Notes: a model not told the origin generated them from the sequence alone. Shown: positions 54,747 to 63,159, counted from the stretch's first letter. The stretch is DNA of 64,000 nt from CALJFL01 sp039964455 (GCA_039964455.1 JBDVXK010000012.1:62001-126000), one strand, 5' to 3'. Program-made: numbers and translations.

Positions 54747-55910
54747 TCAGGATTTTTCAGCGCCCACAACCCACATGGAAAAGAACTGCGCACCACCACC
54801 GTAGGCATGACCCAGCGCAAGCTTCGCACCTTCGACCTGGTGATCGCCCGCATCCCCGCGCACCTGACGAGCCGCCTCAGCGAAGCGAATCATTCCGGAT
54901 GCACCTATGGGGTTAGAACACAACACGCCGCCAGAACAATTCCAGGGGATATCACCGCCCTCATCGAGCGAGGTGGCCCCCTCCATGGTCAATTTCCAGC
55001 CTTCACCCTCTTCTGCGAAGCCCAGGTTTTCCAGCCACATCGGCTCATACCAGCTAAACGGGACATACACCTCGGCACAATCGAGATCACGCCGTGGATC
55101 AGTGATACCCGCCTGGCGATAGACATCGGCCGCACAGTCCCGGCCGGCCTGCGGATTAACTTCTTCCCGGCCCGCGTACATAGTGGGCTCGGAGCGCATA
55201 GCGCCACCGCGAATCCAGGCAGGCTTTTTCGGCGACTGCTCAGCAAGCTCTTCATTGGCGATCACCATGGCGCAGGCGCCGTCAGAAGACGGGCAGGCTT
55301 CCAGGAAACGCAGTGGATCCCAGAGCATGAAGGACTCTTCAACCTCTTTCATCGTAATGTCCGGCTTCTGCAAGTGCGCCAGCGGATTACGCGCTCCATG
55401 CAGGCGATCCTTTACGGCGACCTTGATACCTACATCAGCGGGTGCATTGGAGCGCCGAATGTATTCCCGAATGATGGGTGCAAAGTAACCGCCGGCACCA
55501 GCGTTCAGGTGTACTGAAAAAGGTTGCGGCGTGGACAGTGCCCACATCGCATTGGACTCGGATTGTTTTTCGAAGGTGACGGTCAAAACGCGCTTGAACA
55601 TACCACTTTGCACATGAGAGGCCGCAACCAGCGCGGTTGAACCACCTACAGAGCCTGCGGTGTGTACCCGCATAACCGGTTTGCCATTACCGCCAAGTGC
55701 ATCCGCCAGATAAATCTCCGGCATGACTACACCTTCGAACATATCCGGCGCCTTGCCAATAATCACGGCGTCGATATCGTCAAAGCCAAGTCCCGCGTCC
55801 GTCAGCGCATTCTGGGCGGCCTCACGCACCAAACCTGCAATCGATACGTCACCACGTTTGGTTTTATAACTGGTCTGGCCTATGCCGACCACTGCTGCTA
55901 ATTCAGCCAT
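54747..55910 (-). CDS. Ltp3-like thiolase-fold lipid-transfer protein (candidate aldolase)
   Basis: This is a 387-residue SCP-x/thiolase-superfamily protein. The place of the thiolase cysteine reads VHTAGSVGGSTAL, with no cysteine. The C-terminal LALGHAYGGGAQF and NCSGGVLCSNPIGASG replace the usual catalytic His/Cys motifs. Cysteine-less members such as Ltp2 work as retro-aldolases that need a DUF35 partner, which two neighbouring genes supply. Length matches Ltp3 of Mycobacterium (about 390). The start follows GGAGG by seven bases and shares one base with the ltp4-like stop. Confidence 0.87.
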   Translation of the reverse strand: MAELAAVVGIGQTSYKTKRGDVSIAGLVREAAQNALTDAGLGFDDIDAVIIGKAPDMFEGVVMPEIYLADALGGNGKPVMRVHTAGSVGGSTALVAASHVQSGMFKRVLTVTFEKQSESNAMWALSTPQPFSVHLNAGAGGYFAPIIREYIRRSNAPADVGIKVAVKDRLHGARNPLAHLQKPDITMKEVEESFMLWDPLRFLEACPSSDGACAMVIANEELAEQSPKKPAWIRGGAMRSEPTMYAGREEVNPQAGRDCAADVYRQAGITDPRRDLDCAEVYVPFSWYEPMWLENLGFAEEGEGWKLTMEGATSLDEGGDIPWNCSGGVLCSNPIGASGMIRFAEAARQVRGDAGDHQVEGAKLALGHAYGGGAQFFSMWVVGAEKS

Positions 55911-56968
55911 TACACAGCCTCCAGGACAGTTACCATGTTATGTTGCAGACAAGCACCACTGGTGGCGTGAGCCACCCCGCGCTGCGCCTCACCCGCTACG
56001 ATACGATTGAACACCTCTCCTATTCGCGACAGGCCGGAGGCCATCATGAGGTTGCCGGCAAGCACGCCGCCACTGAGGTTTACCTTGGTATTATCATCAA
56101 GCCCCAGGGCGCGACTCAGGATTATTTCCTGGTGGCTGAAAGGCGCGTACAGCTCCGCGATATCAATCGACCCACCGGCGACGCCAGCCGCTTCTGCGGC
56201 CTTACGGGTAGATACGGAATCGGTAAGGTCGCGCATACCGAGGTTGTGGGTTTCCATACGATGGTCGATACCGGTGATCAGGGCGTAAGGCACCCCCCAC
56301 TCCCTGGCCTTTTCCGGTGTACAGATAATCATTGCCGAGGCCCCGTCCGAAATGGGACTGCAATCAGAACGCCTGAGAGGCGACAGGTAGGTTTCTTCTG
56401 CGAGAATATCGTCTGCGGTCTGCTCACCTTTCAGCAGTGCATGGGGATTGGCCAGCGCATTATTGCGTGATCGCGCAACGACCTCTGCCATATCCCGCTC
56501 GCTGATAACACCCTGCTCCAGCATCAGCCGCGCCTGCATCGCGTTTAGGGAAATGTAATCCACCCATAGCGGCGCAAGATAGTAGGGATCCAGCTGCTGC
56601 GACAAAACAATCGGCAGCTCACCCGGTGAGGATTTACTGAATCCATAAATCAGCGCTGAATCAGCCTGATCCATACGAATCTTCATAATCGATTCGAACA
56701 GGGCCCAGGCCGCATCCATTTCGACATGGGACTCCTTAATCGGCGGCACGGCACCCAGTGCATCTACGCCTGCCACGAAGGCAAATGCGGCACCCTGCAG
56801 GTAGTCACAACTACCCGAGCAGACAAAATCCACATCCTGGGCATTGTTGATACCGACCTGGTCATACACCGCTCGTAATTGCGGCATGATCAATTCGACT
56901 TCGTTGGCTACACCCGCCTGGGCCAGACAATCGGACTGGCTGAAAGCAACAATTGCTATATCTTTCAT
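55910..56968 (-). CDS. Ltp4-like thiolase-fold lipid-transfer protein
   Basis: This is a 352-residue thiolase-superfamily protein, matching the length of mycobacterial Ltp4 (about 354). The expected nucleophile site reads HVEMDAAWALF, with no cysteine. The only nearby Cys pair (VCSGSCDYL, about 46-52) lies too far N-terminal. The C-terminal motif is VNLSGGVLAGNLMMASG. With the Ltp3-like gene it forms an adjacent pair. I used the ATG ending at 56968, with GAGG eight bases upstream; an in-frame start 12 codons earlier overlaps the DUF35 gene. Confidence 0.86.
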   Translation of the reverse strand: MKDIAIVAFSQSDCLAQAGVANEVELIMPQLRAVYDQVGINNAQDVDFVCSGSCDYLQGAAFAFVAGVDALGAVPPIKESHVEMDAAWALFESIMKIRMDQADSALIYGFSKSSPGELPIVLSQQLDPYYLAPLWVDYISLNAMQARLMLEQGVISERDMAEVVARSRNNALANPHALLKGEQTADDILAEETYLSPLRRSDCSPISDGASAMIICTPEKAREWGVPYALITGIDHRMETHNLGMRDLTDSVSTRKAAEAAGVAGGSIDIAELYAPFSHQEIILSRALGLDDNTKVNLSGGVLAGNLMMASGLSRIGEVFNRIVAGEAQRGVAHATSGACLQHNMVTVLEAV

Positions 56969-56972
56969 CGCT

Positions 56973-57500
56973 CTATTCCTCCCAGCTCTCAGGTAAACCC
57001 TCATAAGGTACTGAGCCTATGCGATCAACCGGAACATCCGGTTCATCAAGTGGTTTGAAATAACGGATATTGTCCATCGCGTAGTCCCACTCCTCTTCCG
57101 GCTTCCAGACCGCTTGCACACGCTGGCCAATATGCACTTCTTCATTAACGCAATCGCTGAGCAAATGGATAAAGGAAATATTGGCGCCATCGGCCACCAG
57201 GTTCGCCACCACATAGGGAGGCTCTATCGGGTTGTTTGGTATGGGTATCGCAACAATAGTGAAAGATTGCACGGTCGCCTTATCGGACAGCAACACCTCC
57301 TCTTCAGTTGGAACGCCACAGGCGGGACATGACCCCCTTGGCGGTATGTACACATTGGCGCACTGTGGGCAGCGCTGGCCGGTCAATTCCCCCTGCTTAA
57401 GACGGGATAGAAACTTGGACGGCGCACGACCTGCGGTGAAATTGTATTGCAGGTATACCGGCGCTTCGATGTCGGTAATCATTTCGGATTGTTCACTCAT
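56973..57500 (-). CDS. DUF35 OB-fold protein with zinc ribbon
   Basis: This is a 175-residue DUF35-family protein. A rubredoxin-like zinc ribbon has CPQC (C44, C47) and CPAC (C58, C61). The OB-fold follows (about 68-145), with SFTIVAIPIPN and FIHLLSDCV. DUF35 proteins bind acyl-CoA and complex with thiolase-like or aldolase partners. The ATG ending at 57500 is preceded by GGAG. It lies 9 bases after the first DUF35 gene and 4 bases before the Ltp4-like gene. Confidence 0.88.
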   Translation of the reverse strand: MSEQSEMITDIEAPVYLQYNFTAGRAPSKFLSRLKQGELTGQRCPQCANVYIPPRGSCPACGVPTEEEVLLSDKATVQSFTIVAIPIPNNPIEPPYVVANLVADGANISFIHLLSDCVNEEVHIGQRVQAVWKPEEEWDYAMDNIRYFKPLDEPDVPVDRIGSVPYEGLPESWEE

Positions 57501-57509
57501 CACGCTCTC

Positions 57510-57956
57510 CTAGGCCGGCTCAAAGTACTGGATGTCATCGATAAAGCCTCGTGGCTGTTCTGCCCACACGGCTTTTACCCGGCCGCCAGTTGCGAGCGCT
57601 GCCTCGTTGGCCGCGCGGACGCAGTGGACCATGGGAACATCGGCGCCATCGAGTTTGATCATCGCCCAGGCAAAAGGCTCATTGAGCGGATGCGCATCTC
57701 TGGGGTGTTTGACCCAACACCAGGTGACAATCTCGCCTTCCTGGCCAACATCAACGAAGTCGTCCAGCGCTTCTGCTGTGTCAGGATCGTATTCCATGGG
57801 TGGCACAATCACGCGTCCATCGCTGGCGCGATTGCCAATAATCTGCCGGTTTCGCAACCCGGTCAGAAATCGGCCGACTACCGGCCCGGTGGATCGTGTA
57901 TAGGTAAAACCAAGCTCAAAGGCCTGGCTTAGGACTTCCGGCTGCGACACAGTCAC
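57510..57956 (-). CDS. DUF35-like OB-fold protein without zinc ribbon
   Basis: This is a 148-residue protein with DUF35-type OB-fold features (GEIVTWCWVKHPRDAHPL, MIKLDGADVPMVH, VKAVWAEQPRGFIDDIQYFEP). It has no CxxC pair, so the usual zinc ribbon is absent. Starting at the GTG ending at 57956 (AAGGAG nearby), it is first in the operon and 9 bases before the zinc-ribbon DUF35 gene. The two together (323 residues) are about the size of the single double-domain DUF35 protein beside ltp4 in Mycobacterium, so this may be the split equivalent. Its partner is probably one of the Ltp proteins. Confidence 0.82.
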   Translation of the reverse strand: MTVSQPEVLSQAFELGFTYTRSTGPVVGRFLTGLRNRQIIGNRASDGRVIVPPMEYDPDTAEALDDFVDVGQEGEIVTWCWVKHPRDAHPLNEPFAWAMIKLDGADVPMVHCVRAANEAALATGGRVKAVWAEQPRGFIDDIQYFEPA

Positions 57957-57990
57957 GGCACTCCTTTATAGCAATGATGACGGGAAACCG

Positions 57991-58019
57991 AGTATCAAGT
58001 AGCCAGACACCGTTCTCAA
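57991..58019 (-). promoter_or_regulatory. Putative promoter of the sterol-type operon
   Basis: On the minus strand, TTGAGA (58014-58019) and GATACT (57991-57996) are spaced 17 bases apart. Initiation near 57984 gives a leader of about 28 bases to the GTG at 57956. The -35 overlaps an inverted repeat at 58013-58028. Confidence 0.5.
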
Positions 58020-58028
58020 TGACGAGAA
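58013..58028. promoter_or_regulatory. Inverted repeat overlapping the operon -35
   Basis: TTCTC (58013-58017) and GAGAA (58024-58028) form an inverted repeat with a 6-base spacer, covering the putative -35 of the operon. Position suits a repressor. It does not match the actinobacterial KstR motif (AAC...GTT), and no regulator gene lies beside the operon. Confidence 0.35.
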
Positions 58029-58167
58029 GGATCACGTGCCTATGACTTTTGCGCTCATCACCGTCCCTGGCCACTGACAGGTCGGCTTACTTATACCAGC
58101 AGACGGTGAATAAACACGCGGCTCTGGCGCAAACAAGAAAATAATTCATAATGACCATCCCCTTGCC

Positions 58168-58180
58168 CGGCCTAGGGCCG
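58168..58180. repeat. GC-rich palindrome before the extradiol dioxygenase
   Basis: CGGCC-TAG-GGCCG at 58168-58180 is a 5-3-5 inverted repeat about 25 bases before the ATG at 58207. In RNA it would be a small hairpin just upstream of the ribosome site. It could be incidental. Confidence 0.3.
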
Positions 58181-58206
58181 TGCACCACCAGTAGAAGGAA
58201 TACAAC

Positions 58207-59112
58207 ATGGGCGTCGCCAGCATCGGTTACCTGAGAATAGAATCCACCGACACCGCCGCGTGGATGGACTTTGGCACCAATATACTGGGCCTGATGGACG
58301 CTGAACGGGAAGACAGCGAAGGTGCCCGTTTCCTGCGCATGGACGACCATCCTTTCCGTTTCATGGTAGAGCCTGGCAACAACGATCGCCTCACCGCCTG
58401 TGGTTTGGAGTTTCGCGACCAGACCGAATGGGAGACAACTTGCCAGGGGCTTGCCGCGGCCGGTTACGAACTTTCCTCGGGCAGCGCTGAGCAGGCAGAA
58501 AAGCGCTGCGTGAGTGGCTTCGCCTCTGTCACGGACCCATCCGGCAACCTGCTGGAACTGTATTACGGCAGGAAGCTGGACTACGCCAACCTGATCTCTC
58601 CAGTCGGCATACGGCAGTTCATTACCGGTGACGAGATCACCGGCGATATGGGATTTGGCCACGCGGTATTACCAGCGCCAGAAACCGAGGAAACCATCGC
58701 CTTTTACCAGGACCTGATCGGCCTGGGCCCCAGTGATGACCTGTATCCACCAATGCCCGAAGGCGCACCAGAGGCGCGAGTGTACTTCATGCATGCCGAC
58801 AATCCGCGCCAGCATTCCCTGGCACTTTACAACCACCCTCATCCCGCGGGTGTGGTCCACATCATGGTAGAGGTCGAGAGTCTCGATGAAGTAGGCCGCG
58901 CCCTGGAGCGCGTCAAGCAAGCCGGGCTACCGCTATTTGCAACGCTGGGCCGCCACGTTAACGACAATATGTGCAGCTTCTATGTCATGGCGCCTGGCGG
59001 GATCGCGGTGGAATACGGCTACGACGGCCTGCTCATCGACTGGGACGACTACACGCCCACTGTCAGCACGGTAGGTGATCTCTGGGGCCACGAGTACAAC
59101 GTGCCGGGATAA
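58207..59112 (+). CDS. HsaC/TesB-like extradiol catechol dioxygenase
   Basis: This is a 301-residue type I extradiol dioxygenase with two VOC domains. The iron ligands are in the second domain: H152 (GFGHAVL), H218 (GVVHIMV) and E269 (VEYGYDG). The opening SIGYLRIESTDTAAW, ATLGRHVNDNM and the end LWGHEYN are strongly like HsaC/TesB, which cleave the aromatised A-ring of 3,4-DHSA in steroid degradation. No other ring-degradation genes (KshA, KstD, HsaA/B/D) are in the window. BphC-type substrates are the alternative. It is divergent from the sterol-type operon and converges head-on with the sulfotransferase gene (abutting stops TAATTA). Confidence 0.9.
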   Translation: MGVASIGYLRIESTDTAAWMDFGTNILGLMDAEREDSEGARFLRMDDHPFRFMVEPGNNDRLTACGLEFRDQTEWETTCQGLAAAGYELSSGSAEQAEKRCVSGFASVTDPSGNLLELYYGRKLDYANLISPVGIRQFITGDEITGDMGFGHAVLPAPETEETIAFYQDLIGLGPSDDLYPPMPEGAPEARVYFMHADNPRQHSLALYNHPHPAGVVHIMVEVESLDEVGRALERVKQAGLPLFATLGRHVNDNMCSFYVMAPGGIAVEYGYDGLLIDWDDYTPTVSTVGDLWGHEYNVPG

Positions 59113-60384
59113 TTATCCCTTCTCGGCCTTCACCGGGAACTGGTCAAAGTAAAACGCAAATCGATCACGTAGTTTGGCAGGGTCCACGCCGAAATCCTCG
59201 CGCAATCGATACACCACCTGGCCGTGCTTACCGCGGGGATTGTCGCGCAGATAACCACGTAATTGCTCCCGGGCGCTGTCAGTCATGGGCAACCCGGCAT
59301 GCTGGTAGATCGCCTCAACAGTGGCCAGATCATCGGCCATAAATTCGTGGAACAACACATCCAGGCTCTGGCCCGATGGCAACTTGTCGCGATCATTTAC
59401 ACAGGCGCGCAACAGGTGTTCTACGCGATCTGTCCAGTACTCCAGGATTGCAGCAAGATCAATTCGCATACGGCCGGTACGCTGGCCGTAGGCCAGCATG
59501 GTCACCGCTGACTGGATAACGGACACGGGATCACGGTGGGTAATTGGAATAAATGCATCCGGGAAGACCGCATGCAGTACCGGTAGCTGCTCCAGATGCT
59601 GCGGACATTTGAGCACCCAGCGTGTATCTGCGCCGGTAAGATCACCGTCTCTGAAGGTCAGCACTTTCAACACCGTTTTCATGTATTCATAGTGCGGTGT
59701 CTGGTCGGTGCTGTAGTAATGATCACGCCAGCGTGGCGACACACTCAGCCACTCATAGTTATATGACGCAAAGTCTGGTCCCATCAGCTCCAGTTCTTCG
59801 TGGATATGATCGGGATTCATCGGGTGCATTGCCGCCAGCAGAGGCGACATACCCTGCATCATTTGCCATTGTTGCTCGCAGCGGGCATAGCGCGGATCAA
59901 CTTCCCCCGGGGCGACGGTTTCCGAAGGGCGCGGCACAGGCTCATAGGATTCCCATAAAGGCAGGGAGCGCAAACGCGTGTCGGCCGCCATCAGGTTCAG
60001 CAAGTGTGTGGTACCCGATCTGGGCAATCCGGCAACAATGATGGGGCGCTGTATCTCAACCTCATGTATTTCAGGGTGAGCCTTGAGCAGATCATGAAGC
60101 AGCAGTCGGCTGGTCGCATGCTGAACCAGTTTATTGCGTAAGCTGAGCCGGCCCAGATTGGTCAACTCGCCGTCAGTGCGCCACTCCTCACAAAGCAATG
60201 CCAAGCGATCCAGGGCGTCAGTGGGGCCAGTATCGTCAAGCCCTGATGTGGCCCTGGCTTCTGCAAGAATACTCTCTGGCGTAAGCTCAATGGTCAGGGT
60301 CGCGCAGTAGTCCAGTGCAGCCTGCTGCTGCTCTGTCAGCTTTGGTGCTCCCAGATCATCGATAACCACCTTGTCCTGTGCCAC
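59113..60384 (-). CDS. Sulfotransferase-family protein
   Basis: This is a 423-residue PAPS-dependent sulfotransferase-type protein. The P-loop for the 5'-phosphate is VAGLPRSGTTHLL near residue 125. A later ITHRDPVSVIQSAVT provides the 3'-phosphate site. An N-terminal helical extension of about 115 residues precedes it. I used the GTG ending at 60384, with AAGGAGG six bases upstream; an in-frame ATG eight codons earlier has none. Related proteins lie in the mycobacterial sterol region (Rv3529c, from memory). Sulfation of a sterol or hydroxylated intermediate is a guess. The acceptor is unknown. Confidence 0.85.
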   Translation of the reverse strand: MAQDKVVIDDLGAPKLTEQQQAALDYCATLTIELTPESILAEARATSGLDDTGPTDALDRLALLCEEWRTDGELTNLGRLSLRNKLVQHATSRLLLHDLLKAHPEIHEVEIQRPIIVAGLPRSGTTHLLNLMAADTRLRSLPLWESYEPVPRPSETVAPGEVDPRYARCEQQWQMMQGMSPLLAAMHPMNPDHIHEELELMGPDFASYNYEWLSVSPRWRDHYYSTDQTPHYEYMKTVLKVLTFRDGDLTGADTRWVLKCPQHLEQLPVLHAVFPDAFIPITHRDPVSVIQSAVTMLAYGQRTGRMRIDLAAILEYWTDRVEHLLRACVNDRDKLPSGQSLDVLFHEFMADDLATVEAIYQHAGLPMTDSAREQLRGYLRDNPRGKHGQVVYRLREDFGVDPAKLRDRFAFYFDQFPVKAEKG

Positions 60385-60455
60385 ATTGGCCTCCTTTGGC
60401 CCACCCATGCCAGAGCATAGTCGTAATAATCGGAACGTGTTCTATAATGCCAGTA

Positions 60456-60983
60456 ATGAACGCCCTTACCCAAACCTGCCTTGTTGCGATCACTTTACTT
60501 TGCGCCTCGATAGCCGGGGCGCAAACGGTTTACAAGACCGTGGATGAAAGTGGCGCTGTGAGTTTTTCGGACAAGCCACCGGAAGCTGATGTGGAAACCG
60601 AGACACTGGAGATACAGGCTCCACCACCCAGTTCAGACCCCACGCAGCAGGCCAACCTTGAAGCGATGCGTGAAACCACTGACCGAATGGCCGAAGACAG
60701 GCGAGAGCGAGAGAAGCATCGCGCCGAAATGCGTGAACTGCAGGCACGAACAAACACGACATCGGCGGAAAGCAACAGCACGCAAGATTATTACGACGAC
60801 TACTACCCCGCATACACTGGCTACAATAATCGCCGCTACTACAATCATCGGCCGCCCTACCGACCGGGCTGGAAACCCAAGCCGGAACACCCCATTGCCC
60901 GGCCACCCGTACGTCCCATGCCGCGCGATGCCGGCTCCAACAACTCGCAGTTGATGCGGCCTATCGTCTCCTCAAAGCGCTAA
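60456..60983 (+). CDS. Exported DUF4124 protein with low-complexity C-terminus
   Basis: This is a 175-residue protein. A signal peptide (about 1-22, ending IAGAQ) is followed by the DUF4124 domain (VYKTVDESGAVSFSDKPP). A charged helical stretch (about 65-100) and a C-terminus rich in Tyr, Asn, Pro and Arg follow. Function is unknown. TATAAT at 60443-60448 lies 8 bases before the ATG, so the transcript may be leaderless; no Shine-Dalgarno is visible. A second in-frame ATG (60447) overlaps that box and is less likely. It converges on aguA with a one-base gap. Confidence 0.75.
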   Translation: MNALTQTCLVAITLLCASIAGAQTVYKTVDESGAVSFSDKPPEADVETETLEIQAPPPSSDPTQQANLEAMRETTDRMAEDRREREKHRAEMRELQARTNTTSAESNSTQDYYDDYYPAYTGYNNRRYYNHRPPYRPGWKPKPEHPIARPPVRPMPRDAGSNNSQLMRPIVSSKR

Positions 60984-60984
60984 G

Positions 60985-62076
60985 TTAGCCCCGCGGAATA
61001 TGCTGGGTAATACAGTGGATATTGCCGCCGCCCAGTAGAATCTCTCGACTGTTCACGCCAACCACTTCATGAGCAGGAAACAGCGCCTGCAGGATATCGA
61101 TAGCCTGCTGGTCGCGGGCGGGATCCAGTTGAGGGCAGATAATACGACCATTGCTTATGAGGAAGTTGACGTAAGACCCACCCAATCGCTCACCGGCGCG
61201 CCTGTTGGCATGACCAGAAGAGCTCAAGCCGCCGAACTCTTCCTCAGACATATACAGTGGCCCCGGAATAGGCAACTTGTGGATAATAATCTCGCGACCC
61301 CTGGCGTCGTTTTGCCCTGACAGGGTCGCCCACGCCTCCCGACAAATTTCGTACATGGGGTCGCCCACATCGTCACACCAACTCAACACCACCTCACCCG
61401 GCGATACCACGTGTAACAGGTTGTCGACGTGGCCATTGGTTTCATCGTTATAGAGGCCGCGTTTGAGCCAGATAAACTTTTCGACGGACAGGTAATCAGC
61501 CAACAGAGCTTCAATGTCGCCACGGCTAAGACCCGGGTTTCGACTGGGGTGCAACAGGCACTCCTCTGTCGTGTAAAGGGTTCCCTCGCCATCAACATGA
61601 ATAGAGCCGCCTTCCAGAATAAGCGGTGCCGCGTAACGATCTTCGCCGCGCAGCTCAAGCACCCCTTCAGCGACAGCGGCATCGCGATCCCAGGGAGAAT
61701 ACAAGCCATCCAGCTCGCCGCCCCAGGCATTGAATTGCCAATCCACGCCGCGTACTTTGCCGGCGTCATTGATCACATAGGTGGGGCCCACATCACGCAT
61801 CCAGCTGTCATCACTGGCGATATCCAAAACGGTCACGCTGGCAGGCAGCTGCGCTCTGGCATTATTTATTTGATCGGGATTAACGCACATGAACACTGGC
61901 GTTACCTCGGCAATCGCCGAGGCTACCTCTACAAACTGCTGCTGAGCATGCCGGGCATTGTCACGCCAGTTGTCGGGTCGCTCAGGCCAGATCATCAGCA
62001 CCGCCTGTTGCGGCTCGTGCTCACCAGGCATACGAAAGCCGTCAGCACAGGGCAGTGTATCGAGGCTCACAGTCAC
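60985..62076 (-). CDS. aguA: Agmatine deiminase
   Basis: This is a 363-residue guanidino-modifying enzyme that converts agmatine to N-carbamoylputrescine. The nucleophile is C355 in GGGNIHCITQ. DDSWMRDVGP and the NGHVDNLLH motif supply other catalytic residues. Its length matches AguA (about 368). The start is GTG at 62076. It lies 25 bases after aguB, so the operon order is aguB-aguA. Confidence 0.94.
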   Translation of the reverse strand: MTVSLDTLPCADGFRMPGEHEPQQAVLMIWPERPDNWRDNARHAQQQFVEVASAIAEVTPVFMCVNPDQINNARAQLPASVTVLDIASDDSWMRDVGPTYVINDAGKVRGVDWQFNAWGGELDGLYSPWDRDAAVAEGVLELRGEDRYAAPLILEGGSIHVDGEGTLYTTEECLLHPSRNPGLSRGDIEALLADYLSVEKFIWLKRGLYNDETNGHVDNLLHVVSPGEVVLSWCDDVGDPMYEICREAWATLSGQNDARGREIIIHKLPIPGPLYMSEEEFGGLSSSGHANRRAGERLGGSYVNFLISNGRIICPQLDPARDQQAIDILQALFPAHEVVGVNSREILLGGGNIHCITQHIPRG

Positions 62077-62101
62077 TGGATAACCCTGTTAACGCAGCAC
62101 A

Positions 62102-62962
62102 TTAAAACGAATTGATCTTGTTATAGAGCTCCGGACGACGATCGCGAAACAGCCCCCAGGAATGTCGATAATTGGCTGTCGCGTCCAGATCGACAGCGGC
62201 ATAGAGTATGGTCTCCTCTTCGCGATTAGCCTCAGCCAATTTGTCACCGGTGTGATCGGTGATAAATGAAGAGCCATAAAATGTTGTGCTGATGCCATCA
62301 TCCTCTTCCAATCCAACACGGTTGGAGGCGATCACCGGCAGTATATTAGCGGCAGAATGGCCCTGCATTACCCTCTGCCAATGGCCACTGGAGTCAAGCG
62401 TGGTGTCCTGTGGCTCGCTACCTATAGCCGTGGGGTAGAACATGACTTCGGCACCCATAAGTGCACAGCTGCGCGCCACCTCGGGAAACCACTGGTCCCA
62501 GCAGATACCGGCGCCAAAAACACCATAGCGCGTATGCCAAACTCGAAAACCGGTATCGCCCGGCGTAAAGTAAAATTTCTCGCAGTAGCCGGGGCCATCC
62601 GGGATGTGGCTCTTGCGATAGTTGTCCAGCACGCTGCCGTCAGCATCGATCATAACCAGCGAGTTGAAGAAGGTATTGTTGTCGCGCTCGTAATAGCTGA
62701 TCGGCAGTACCACTTCGAGCTCGGCTGCGAGCGCCGAGAATCTACTGATCAGGGAATTTCCCTCAAGGGGCTTGGCCAGGTCGAGATACTTGTATTGCTG
62801 GGTCTTGCAGAAATAAGGCGCTTCGAAAAGCTCCTGCAACAATATAACCTGAGCACCATTACTCGCCGCTTGACGAATAGTGTCCTCGCATTTGGCCAGA
62901 TTGGCTTCAATATCCCAGCTAATCGCCAACTGGGTAGCGGCAAAGGTAACAACACGGCTCAT
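62102..62962 (-). CDS. aguB: N-carbamoylputrescine amidase
   Basis: This is a 286-residue nitrilase-family amidase that hydrolyses N-carbamoylputrescine to putrescine. The catalytic triad is E44 (LLQELF), K117 (NYRKSH) and C154 (AGICWDQW). I used the ATG ending at 62962 (MSRVVTFAATQ), with AGGAAAG upstream; a longer in-frame start adds about 60 unlike residues. With aguA it completes the arginine-derived putrescine route. Arginine decarboxylase is not in the window. Confidence 0.95.
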   Translation of the reverse strand: MSRVVTFAATQLAISWDIEANLAKCEDTIRQAASNGAQVILLQELFEAPYFCKTQQYKYLDLAKPLEGNSLISRFSALAAELEVVLPISYYERDNNTFFNSLVMIDADGSVLDNYRKSHIPDGPGYCEKFYFTPGDTGFRVWHTRYGVFGAGICWDQWFPEVARSCALMGAEVMFYPTAIGSEPQDTTLDSSGHWQRVMQGHSAANILPVIASNRVGLEEDDGISTTFYGSSFITDHTGDKLAEANREEETILYAAVDLDATANYRHSWGLFRDRRPELYNKINSF

Positions 62963-63159
62963 GGGAGCTTTCCTGTATTCAACTTCCTGCAATCTTGACA
63001 TCATACGGCCTGCAGAGACAGCGCGAGTATACCGAAAAGGTGGTAATAGAAATTTATTTCGGCCGCTCTTATTTGGCGACCCGCTAGCGACGGGAAAAGC
63101 GACATGACACAGGCAGTCAGACTGTTGTAATTTTAGGGCTGCCATTAGAGAGGAATAGT

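Noticed and set aside
57957..58206. KstR-type operator in the sterol operon intergenic region
   Set aside because: The actinobacterial AAC...GTT pattern was not found. Only the TTCTC-N6-GAGAA repeat is present.
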